NCBI RefSeq assembly: GCF_000720425.1
Contig: NZ_JOAJ01000008.1
Span: 310,001-374,000, forward strand
Direction of reading: 5' to 3'
Length of the DNA stretch: 64,000 nucleotides
Origin: Nocardia rhamnosiphila NBRC 108938
Lineage (GTDB): Bacteria > Actinomycetota > Actinomycetes > Mycobacteriales > Mycobacteriaceae
Position numbers and translations under genes: made by a program. Shown one piece after another: positions 45,342 through 52,168 of the stretch (position 1 is the first letter of the stretch; each line of letters begins with the position of its first letter). Under the pieces are notes generated by a model. It saw nothing but the letters and a program-made list of their open reading frames with translations. It had not been told where the DNA came from and made no database searches.

Positions 45342-46202
45342 ATGACATTGGATCCCGGTCTGGATCTCGCGGAAGTCCGCGCTCTCATCCGTACCGCGCT
45401 GGACGAGGATCTGCGCTACGGGCCCGATATCACCACCACGGCCACCGTCCCCGCGGACGCGGCGGTGAAGGCCGCGGTGGTGGCCCGGCAGCCGGGCACC
45501 GTCGCCGGAATCGATATCGGACTACTGGTACTCGACGAGGTGATCGGCGCCGACGGCTACGAAGTCACCGAGCGGGTGCCCGACGGTACCCGGATCGCGC
45601 CCGGGCAGACGGTACTGGCGCTGGTGGCCCCGACCCGCGGCCTGCTCACCGCCGAACGCACCATGCTCAACCTGATGTGTCATCTCTCGGGTATCGCCAG
45701 CGCCACCGCCGACTGGGTGGACGCCGTCGAAGGCACCGGGTGCCGGATCCGGGACAGCCGTAAGACGCTGCCCGGTCTGCGCGCTCTGCAGAAGTACGCG
45801 GTGCGCGCCGGCGGTGGCGTGAACCATCGCATGGGTCTGGGCGACGCCGCGCTGATCAAGGACAATCACGTCGTCGCCGCGGGTTCGGTGGTCGAGGCGC
45901 TGCGGGCGGTCCGTGCCGCCGCGCCGGAGATCGACTGCGAGGTCGAGGTCGACGATCTCGACCAGCTCGACGCCGTACTCGGCGAGCAGGTGGAACTGGT
46001 CCTGCTCGACAATTTCCCGCTCTGGCAGACCCAGGCCGCGGTGCAGCGCCGTAATGCCCTCGCACCGGAGACGAAGCTGGAATCCTCCGGCGGCCTCACC
46101 CTCGATATGGCCGCGGACTACGCGCGGACCGGCGTCGATTTCCTGGCGGTCGGCGCCCTGACCCATTCGGTCCGGGTGCTGGACCTGGGCCTCGATATGT
46201 AG
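45342..46202 (+). CDS. nadC: Nicotinate-nucleotide pyrophosphorylase NadC
   Basis: The quinolinate phosphoribosyltransferase that forms nicotinate mononucleotide; 286 residues. Conserved parts are DEDLRYGPDITTTATV, RDSRKTLPGLRALQKYAV, GGGVNHRMGLGDAALIKDNH, and the C-terminal SSGGLTLDMAADYARTGVDF. ATG 45342 has GAGGAGA ahead of it. It lies 118 bases after nadB, somewhat far, but there is no terminator between, so nadABC is probably one transcript. Confidence 0.96.
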   Translation: MTLDPGLDLAEVRALIRTALDEDLRYGPDITTTATVPADAAVKAAVVARQPGTVAGIDIGLLVLDEVIGADGYEVTERVPDGTRIAPGQTVLALVAPTRGLLTAERTMLNLMCHLSGIASATADWVDAVEGTGCRIRDSRKTLPGLRALQKYAVRAGGGVNHRMGLGDAALIKDNHVVAAGSVVEALRAVRAAAPEIDCEVEVDDLDQLDAVLGEQVELVLLDNFPLWQTQAAVQRRNALAPETKLESSGGLTLDMAADYARTGVDFLAVGALTHSVRVLDLGLDM

Positions 46203-46233
46203 CGGTATCGACGGAGCGCCGCGCAATACCGTC

Positions 46234-46249
46234 GCGCCGGAGACGGCGC
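46234..46249. terminator. Candidate terminator after nadABC
   Basis: GCGCCG and CGGCGC pair around a GAGA tetraloop 31 bases after the nadC stop; a second dyad, CGGTAT/ATACCG (46203-46231), precedes it. There is no U tract. Confidence 0.4.
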
Positions 46250-46385
46250 CGTGATTCTGCCGCGGCCGCACTCTGGGCCTCACCGCGGCCTGCGCGTGGA
46301 CCGGGGCCGATTGCCCAGCGGTAGGCGGCCTCGACCTGTTCGGTCGAGGCCGACGATCCGATGGCAGCGACCGGGGACTTGCGCC

Positions 46386-46391
46386 TACCAT
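46386..46391 (+). promoter_or_regulatory. -10 element TACCAT for a leaderless transcript
   Basis: TACCAT fits TANNNT and is followed by six bases and then the ATG at 46398, leaving no room for a ribosome site. Confidence 0.45.
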
Positions 46392-46397
46392 CGCGCG

Positions 46398-46772
46398 ATG
46401 AGAAAGACCGGCCGCCACCGCGTGCTCACAGTGGGGGAGCAGCAATATTTCTGGAGGACCGCGCACCGGCATGTTCCCGGGTGCGAGGAAGTCCTGCGGC
46501 TCCGGCGGCGCGGGTCGGTCGCCGGCCTGACACTGGTCTTCCGCCCCGGCGGTGAGCGCCACATCCCCGATGGAGGTGTGTCCGCGGCCGGTGTCATCTG
46601 GATCGGTGACCGTTTGCTCAACCTGAACACGCCCCGCGTGGTCCGGGCATTCGTCGACGGGGCCGTTCGGCGTGGCTGGATGACAGAAGCAGCTACGGTC
46701 GGCCACCGCGACGGCTGGGCGCTCTTCGACGAGGCGTACGCCCGGATCGCCGGCAATTCGACGATGTCGTGA
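46398..46772 (+). CDS. Hypothetical protein
   Basis: A 124-residue soluble protein, strongly basic in its first half (MRKTGRHRVL, RLRRRG). The C-terminal half reads GVIWIGDRLLNLNTPRVVRAF and GWALFDEAYARIAG. I do not recognise the family. The alternation of short strands and one C-terminal helix suggests a compact alpha/beta domain. A leaderless -10 element sits just upstream. It lies between nadC and nat with no sign of an operon. Confidence 0.6.
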   Translation: MRKTGRHRVLTVGEQQYFWRTAHRHVPGCEEVLRLRRRGSVAGLTLVFRPGGERHIPDGGVSAAGVIWIGDRLLNLNTPRVVRAFVDGAVRRGWMTEAATVGHRDGWALFDEAYARIAGNSTMS

Positions 46773-46922
46773 GCGCTGCCCCCGGACCCACCCGGGTTAT
46801 CGGATGTTCACCGGGCGCATCCGACTCGGGCCGGCCGGCCCCGGGTGCCGGCTTCGTGAAGAAGTGGAACATCCGGCGCGTGCGCGCGGTTGCTCGTTCC
46901 GTACCCGGGCGAAAGGGATGAC

Positions 46923-47786
46923 ATGGCGAAACCGGCCGACGCCGCCTATCACTGGAACGGCGCAGCACTGGATCTGGACGCGTATCTGGCGCGGATCGGA
47001 TACACCGGCCCGCGCACTCCGACACTGGCCGTGCTGCGGGACCTGGTGGCCGCACACACCACGGCGGTGCCGTTCGAGAACCTGGAGGCGGTGCTGGGGC
47101 GGCCGGTGCCGCTGGATCTGGACACCTTGCAGGACAAACTGATCCGGCAGCGGCGCGGTGGCTACTGCTACGAGAACGTCACGGTGTTCGCGGCGGCGCT
47201 GGAGCGTTTCGGGTTCGGTGTCACCGGCCTGTCCGGCCGCGTCACCATGGGGTCGGGTGGGCTGCGCCCGGCCACCCACGCGCTGTTGCGAATCACCGTC
47301 TCCGACGACGACCGGGTGTGGCTGGCCGATGTGGGGTTCGGGGCCGGGCCGTCCGAACCCTATCCGCTGGTCGATCATCCGGACGAGTTCACTTTGGGCG
47401 GCTGGCGGTTCCGGCTCGAACGCACCCGGGGTGAGCTGGGTGGTGACGAGTGGGTGTTGTACCAGTTCGCGTCGGCCGGCTGGGTGGACCGCTACACCTT
47501 CACGCCGGCACCGCAGTACCGGATCGACTACGAGGTCGGTAACCATTTCGTCTCCACCTCGCCGCGTTCGCCGTTCACCCAGCGGCCGTTCGTGCAGCGG
47601 TTCCTTCCGGGCGTCCATCACACGCTCGACGGCCGCACACTGACCACCGAATATCCGGACGGGACGAGTGATTCCCGGGAGCTGGAACTCGCGGAGCTGG
47701 CGAAGGTGCTCGGCGAGGTATTCGATATCGATATCTCGGACGGGGACGCCGAGGCACTGATCGCCGCGCCGTGGGCGACACGCTGA
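46923..47786 (+). CDS. nat: Arylamine N-acetyltransferase
   Basis: An acetyl-CoA-dependent acetyltransferase of arylamines and hydrazines (the family that acetylates isoniazid); 287 residues. The catalytic triad is visible: Cys82 in RRGGYCYENV, His119 in ATHALLRI and Asp136 in LADVGFG. AVPFENLEAVLGRPVPLDL near the N-terminus is also diagnostic. In mycobacteria Nat lies near cholesterol catabolism genes; here it does not, and it is followed by a MarR gene 82 bases away. ATG 46923 has AAAGGGA upstream. Confidence 0.94.
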   Translation: MAKPADAAYHWNGAALDLDAYLARIGYTGPRTPTLAVLRDLVAAHTTAVPFENLEAVLGRPVPLDLDTLQDKLIRQRRGGYCYENVTVFAAALERFGFGVTGLSGRVTMGSGGLRPATHALLRITVSDDDRVWLADVGFGAGPSEPYPLVDHPDEFTLGGWRFRLERTRGELGGDEWVLYQFASAGWVDRYTFTPAPQYRIDYEVGNHFVSTSPRSPFTQRPFVQRFLPGVHHTLDGRTLTTEYPDGTSDSRELELAELAKVLGEVFDIDISDGDAEALIAAPWATR

Positions 47787-47856
47787 CCGGCCCGGCCGGG
47801 GCGGTGCGCGGTCCGCGTCGGCGGCCGGTTTGTGGGAGTCGCCAACAATTACTTGA

Positions 47857-47862
47857 TAGATT
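47857..47862 (+). promoter_or_regulatory. -10 element TAGATT for a leaderless transcript
   Basis: TAGATT fits TANNNT and ends six bases before the marR ATG at 47869, within an AT-rich patch in otherwise GC-rich DNA. Confidence 0.42.
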
Positions 47863-47868
47863 CCGGTG

Positions 47869-48339
47869 ATGAAGATCGCGCACGCGGACGTCCCCGGCAG
47901 GCTGCGTTCCCTGCCGACCCGACTGATCAACCAGACCGCGCTGCTCGCCGCCCGCGCCACCGAACAGGCGATGGCCGATACCGGGTCGCGGCGATACCAC
48001 TACGCCGTGCTCACCACCCTGCGGGAGTCCGGTGCCGCCAGTCAGGCCGAACTCGGGCGTCGCACCGGTATCGACCGCAGCGATATGGTGGCGGTCCTCA
48101 ACGACCTGGTCGGCCGCGGTTTCGCGGAACGGGACGCCGATCCGGAGGACCGCCGGCGCAATATCGTCACCCTCACCGAGGCGGGCAGCGCACACCTGGA
48201 CGACCTGGACCGCCGGCTGGACCGGGCGCAGGACGAACTGCTCGGCGCCCTCTCGGCGGCCGAGCGACGCACACTCGTCGGTCTGCTCACCCGGATCCTC
48301 GACGCGCATACGGAGTCCGCGGCCCGCGACCGGGCGTGA
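47869..48339 (+). CDS. MarR-family transcriptional regulator
   Basis: A 156-residue winged-helix repressor: SQAELGRRTGIDRSDMVAVL (recognition helix), then FAERDADPEDRRRNIVTLT (wing), flanked by dimerisation helices. ATG 47869 is preferred over the adjacent GTG 47866 because of the -10 spacing. It may regulate nat, which precedes it in the same direction, or the convergent MFS gene. The two genes are separated by a strong hairpin. The ligand is unknown. Confidence 0.88.
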   Translation: MKIAHADVPGRLRSLPTRLINQTALLAARATEQAMADTGSRRYHYAVLTTLRESGAASQAELGRRTGIDRSDMVAVLNDLVGRGFAERDADPEDRRRNIVTLTEAGSAHLDDLDRRLDRAQDELLGALSAAERRTLVGLLTRILDAHTESAARDRA

Positions 48340-48379
48340 CCGGAGCCGGGCCCCGGGACGGTTCCGGTCACGCCCGGTC
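48328..48379. terminator. Bidirectional terminator, perfect 17-bp stem
   Basis: Arms 48328-48344 and 48363-48379 are exact complements around an 18-nt loop. The left arm includes the marR stop codon, and the right arm ends 13 bases before the MFS gene stop. It serves both convergent transcripts. Confidence 0.88.
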
Positions 48380-48392
48380 CGCCGGTCGCGCA

Positions 48393-49640
48393 TCAGGGTC
48401 CGCTGACAGCCGCGTGCGCACCGGGGTCCGGCCGGTGCGGCGGCTGCGGCACGGCCGTACCCGCCAGGAGCTGAACCAGGCACAGACCGGCCAGCAGCCA
48501 GAGGACCGGCCCCCAGGAGCCGCTCCACATGTGCAGGGCGCTCTGCGTCGCGACCCCTGCACCCGCCAGCGCGTAGCCGATTCCGTGGGTCGTCGCCGAC
48601 AACACCGTCACCGCACCCTGGTCGGGCGCGCGCACCGAGACCAGGCTCAGGATGAGCGACAGAGTGCCCAGTCCGATCCCGATCATCGCGGCCCACAGCC
48701 ACGGCACCGCCTGCGGATACCGATACAGACCCAGTAGGCCCACCGCGGGGGTCAGGGTGGCGACGACGAGCGGCAGGGCGCGGCGGGGGCCGGCCGGTGC
48801 GCGGCGTACCCACCCGGGGAACAGCGCCGCGGCCGGAAGGCCGGCGGCGGCCGCGATACCGAGCAACAGTCCTGCGGTGGTGGGGTCGGTGCCGGCCTCG
48901 CGGTAGAACGACGGCAGCAGATTCATGACGCCGAACGCGGTGGTCGCCCACGCGGCGAACAACACGATCAGCGACCAGGACAGCCGATCCCGGGGCAGAA
49001 GTATCCGCCGGAGTGACGGCGGGGGCACCGCGCTCGCGGCGGGCGCGGGGGCCCGCCGCAGTGCGCCCAGCCACAGGACCAGGGCGATCGCGCATACCGG
49101 CGCCCACAGGACGAGACCCCACCGCCACGAACCGGCCGCGCTCACCGGCGTGGTCAGGAACGCCCCGGCGGCACTGCCGATACCGATCGCGGGCGCGTAC
49201 AGAGCCGTCATCCGGGTCGCGCCGTGACCGGAGCGCCCGGCCAGAACCGGCAGCAGGGTCGCCACCACCGCGGTGGCCAGCGCCGTCACCGTCGTCCCGG
49301 CGATCAGCAGTCCGGGACCGCCGGCAACACGCACGATCTGACCGGCCGCCATGATCGCCAGCGCGGCCGCGAAGGCGTGCGCCGGATCCCATGCCGCCGC
49401 CAGTCGAGGGGTCAGCAGGCCGCCCACCGCATAGCACCACAGTGGCATGGTGACGATCCAGCCGAGGACCGCCGAGTCGATGCCGGTCGCGGCCGGGACG
49501 AATTCGAGCGCCGCGCCGAAACCGGTGATCGGCGGGCGCAGCGCGAATCCGGCGAGGACCAGCGCGGCGGCGCCGAGCAACCAGGCCCGGCCGGACGTAC
49601 CGGAAACGGTATCTTTCCCGAGCGCCAGCGCACCGGTCAT
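48393..49640 (-). CDS. MFS transporter of the polyketide locus
   Basis: A 415-residue major facilitator with 12 predicted helices, of the CynX/NimT-like group: FALRPPITGFGAALEFV in helix 1, GTTVTALATAVVATLLPVL in helix 4, LLPSFYREAGTDPTTAGLLLG near the middle. Its ATG overlaps the stop of the amidohydrolase gene by four bases, so it is translated with it as the third gene of the operon. Export of the pathway product, or uptake of an aromatic acid, is inferred from this position. Confidence 0.85.
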   Translation of the reverse strand: MTGALALGKDTVSGTSGRAWLLGAAALVLAGFALRPPITGFGAALEFVPAATGIDSAVLGWIVTMPLWCYAVGGLLTPRLAAAWDPAHAFAAALAIMAAGQIVRVAGGPGLLIAGTTVTALATAVVATLLPVLAGRSGHGATRMTALYAPAIGIGSAAGAFLTTPVSAAGSWRWGLVLWAPVCAIALVLWLGALRRAPAPAASAVPPPSLRRILLPRDRLSWSLIVLFAAWATTAFGVMNLLPSFYREAGTDPTTAGLLLGIAAAAGLPAAALFPGWVRRAPAGPRRALPLVVATLTPAVGLLGLYRYPQAVPWLWAAMIGIGLGTLSLILSLVSVRAPDQGAVTVLSATTHGIGYALAGAGVATQSALHMWSGSWGPVLWLLAGLCLVQLLAGTAVPQPPHRPDPGAHAAVSGP

Positions 49641-50725
49641 CTCGGCACCGGGGCGCCGTTGGGCGCGGCCGGGACCGCCGTGGCCGGAGCCGGCCGAGGC
49701 GCGGCCGGCGTCAGCCCGAGCAGTTCGCTGATATTGCGCCAGGCGACCCGTTCCAGCAGGTCGTCGTCGGCAGCGACGCCCAGCTCGTCCACCCGCCACC
49801 GTGCTCGCAGCGCGGTCAGCTGCGGACCCATCTCTTCCATCGGGTAGTCCAGCGCCACGGCCACCCGGCCGGCTCCCGCCCCGGATACCGCCGCCCAGAA
49901 CGCCAACGGGTCGGTCACCCCCGAGGTGGTGACGAACAAGTTGGTGCGCAGGTAGTGCGACGGTGGATGGTCGAGCCGGAGGCCGTGCCGCTGCGCGTTG
50001 GCCACCTGCCAGCGGGAGTCCAGCCGGGACGGGGCGGCGAGCAGGCCTTCACCGGCATGGCCGAGGATCACGGTGAGTTCACTGGTCGCCGGGCGGTCGA
50101 AGACGCCCGCGCAGAGCAGCCGCAGGAAATGGGCGGCGGTTTCGACGCCCCAGCCGAACAGCGGCCCGCGCAACTGTGGATGACCGGCCGTCCAGGCCGC
50201 GGCGTCCGGTGCGTTCGCCGGATGCAGATACAGCGGGACGCCGAGGCCGGCGACTGCCTCCAGGAACTCCCGGTACTGCGGCTCGTCCAGGTAGGAGCCG
50301 CAGGTGTGGCCGTTGATCAGCACTCCGACCAGGCCCAGCTCGCCGATCGCCCGCCGCAGCTCGCGTACCGCGGCGGCGGGGTCCTGCAGCGCGACCGTCG
50401 CGAACCCGGCGAACCGGTCCGGTGCCGAGGCCACCACCTCGGCCAGCCAGTCGTTGGTGCGGGCCGCGAGGCGGGTGGCCTTCGCCGGATCCGGCTCGAT
50501 CTGGATACCGGGCGCGGTCGGCGACAGTACCTGCACGGTCACGCCGTGGGCGTCCATCGCGGCGAGTCGCTCGTGGCCGACGTCGCGCAGCCGGTGTTCG
50601 GCCTCGGTCCAGTACGCGGCATCCAGGTTGTTCCGGGCGCCGTCCAGGTATTCGCTCAGGAAACCCGGGAGCACGTGCTCCTCGACGGTGACGATCCGCT
50701 CCGGGCGCCCGATGGGCTGTGGCAT
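49637..50725 (-). CDS. Resorcylate-decarboxylase-like amidohydrolase
   Basis: A 362-residue amidohydrolase_2 (ACMSD) family protein. Residues matching the active site of gamma-resorcylate decarboxylase are all present: E15-x-H17 in VTVEEHVLP, His168 in YLHPAN, His223 in ILGHAGEG and Asp293 in ALDYPMEE. They sit within a few positions of E8, H10, H164, H218 and D287 in that enzyme. Non-oxidative decarboxylation of a hydroxybenzoic acid is the likely reaction. ATG 50725 has GAGAGGAAAG upstream. It lies 34 bases after the type III polyketide synthase, whose predicted resorcylic acid would be a natural substrate. Confidence 0.88.
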   Translation of the reverse strand: MPQPIGRPERIVTVEEHVLPGFLSEYLDGARNNLDAAYWTEAEHRLRDVGHERLAAMDAHGVTVQVLSPTAPGIQIEPDPAKATRLAARTNDWLAEVVASAPDRFAGFATVALQDPAAAVRELRRAIGELGLVGVLINGHTCGSYLDEPQYREFLEAVAGLGVPLYLHPANAPDAAAWTAGHPQLRGPLFGWGVETAAHFLRLLCAGVFDRPATSELTVILGHAGEGLLAAPSRLDSRWQVANAQRHGLRLDHPPSHYLRTNLFVTTSGVTDPLAFWAAVSGAGAGRVAVALDYPMEEMGPQLTALRARWRVDELGVAADDDLLERVAWRNISELLGLTPAAPRPAPATAVPAAPNGAPVPR

Positions 50726-50759
50726 GACTTTCCTCTCTCTCGATCCGCGGTCCGCGCGG

Positions 50760-51929
50760 TCAGCCGACCGCGACATCACCGCGTACCACTGTTGTGCGGT
50801 CCGCCGCCGCGGCCCGGACCGCGGGCAGCAGGGCCCGGCCGAGGAACGCGTCGGTGCCGAAACCGGGTCCGAACCCGGCGCCCAGGAGCGGCGCGCCCCA
50901 CGCCGGACACAGCGCAGGATCCGCGGCGATCAGCGCGATCGCGTCCAGCACGGCCGACGACATGAGATTTCCGCGGGTCAGCGACTGCCAGGCCGGTGCG
51001 ACCTGGTGTGCGTCGAGGCCCAGGGCTTGCTGGACATCCCGGATGATGTTGTTGCCGCCCGCGTGCAGGGCGCACACGGCCAGATCCGCACCGGTCCATC
51101 CCTGCCGGCCCAGGAGCGCCCGCAACGCGGGCGCCACGGCCGGGATGGAACGCACCGCGTCGGTGGTGAGCCGGAACCGCGGTCCCTCGTCGGTGACGAC
51201 CCAGGTGATGGCGTCCGAGGTGCCGGGCACCTCGGAGCGGGTGATATCGAGCAGCTCTACGCCCTGCTCGAGCGAGGTGGACACGACAGCGGCCGCCGCG
51301 GCATCGGAGAACAGCGCGCTGGAGACGATACTGCCGACCAGCCCGGCTTCGTCCAGCTCTGTTTCGACATGGAAATGCGGCGACGCGGTATCGGCGGTGA
51401 CGATCAGGACCGTATCGCCGGGGTGGGCCCGCAGCCAGCTGTGCGCCATCGTGATCGCGTGCGCGCCGCCGCGACACCCCATCCCCGAGACGGGTAGCGC
51501 GGCGCAGTCCCGGCGCAGTCCCAGGGCCTGTGTCAGCGCGCTGATCGGGGAGGGCATCGATATCAGCGTGGACGATTCGAGGACGACCAGGTCGATATCG
51601 GTGCCGCTGCGACCCACCGAACCCAGCGCTGCCCGCGCGGCGGGTACCGCATAGGCGTGGAATGCGTCCCAGGCCGCGGCGTTACGGGCCGCGAACCCGC
51701 GCATCGTCATGATCTCCTCGATGCGCAGGTGCATGGGGTGCACATCGATGGCGAGCCGTCCGGCCATCGTGAGGGCGCGCTCGACCGCGCGGGCCCGCGG
51801 ACTACCGGGCGAGAACACCCGCTCGTACCGGCCGCGTACCGCGTCGACGAGCTCGGTGTGCGGTATCGCGTGTGGCGGAACGGTCACTACCGGGACCGAT
51901 ACTCGGGGATGCCTGGCGGGCGGGTTCAC
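50760..51929 (-). CDS. Type III polyketide synthase
   Basis: A chalcone-synthase-like homodimeric enzyme, 389 residues, that extends an acyl-CoA starter with malonyl-CoA and cyclises the chain. The catalytic triad is clear: Cys152 in SGMGCRGGAHAI, His289 in ALHAGGNNIIRD (Ala where most have Pro) and Asn321 in RGNLMSSAVLD. The terminal GFGPGFG loop (352-358) fits the family. Relatives make alkylresorcinols, pyrones or tetrahydroxynaphthalene. The start is not certain; nearby in-frame codons would shorten it by up to about 15 residues. It heads the operon with the decarboxylase-like and MFS genes and is divergent from the LAL regulator. Confidence 0.93.
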   Translation of the reverse strand: MNPPARHPRVSVPVVTVPPHAIPHTELVDAVRGRYERVFSPGSPRARAVERALTMAGRLAIDVHPMHLRIEEIMTMRGFAARNAAAWDAFHAYAVPAARAALGSVGRSGTDIDLVVLESSTLISMPSPISALTQALGLRRDCAALPVSGMGCRGGAHAITMAHSWLRAHPGDTVLIVTADTASPHFHVETELDEAGLVGSIVSSALFSDAAAAAVVSTSLEQGVELLDITRSEVPGTSDAITWVVTDEGPRFRLTTDAVRSIPAVAPALRALLGRQGWTGADLAVCALHAGGNNIIRDVQQALGLDAHQVAPAWQSLTRGNLMSSAVLDAIALIAADPALCPAWGAPLLGAGFGPGFGTDAFLGRALLPAVRAAAADRTTVVRGDVAVG

Positions 51930-52033
51930 TGCGTGCGTCCAATCTCTGCTCCGGCGCGTCGCCGCCTGCCACGGATTTCGTGCCGGCGCCGCTGCCGATC
52001 CCCAGAATCACCGATATCGTGAGCCCGCGGACA

Positions 52034-52049
52034 GTAGGGAGATCCCTAC
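52034..52049. promoter_or_regulatory. Palindrome between the polyketide operon and its divergent regulator
   Basis: Arms GTAGGGA (52034-52040) and TCCCTAC (52043-52049) are perfect with a 2-bp centre. Candidate -10 elements overlap both ends: TACATT (52047-52052) rightwards and TACTGT (52036-52031) leftwards. It is the best candidate operator for the LAL protein or another local regulator. Confidence 0.5.
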
Positions 52050-52168
52050 ATTCGGGCACCGCGGGCGAGAAACTCAGCGCGACAGAAGGACTCGGGCTGG
52101 CTACCATCCTCGGCCAAGGCCCGGAGAGATCGGCGAACCGGGCCGCTGGGCCCGGAGGTAGTGGATCG

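Noticed and set aside
51872..52168. An N-terminal extension of the LAL regulator to 1077 residues
   Set aside because: It would overlap the start of the polyketide synthase gene and cover the shared palindrome and promoters; the extra residues show no domain.
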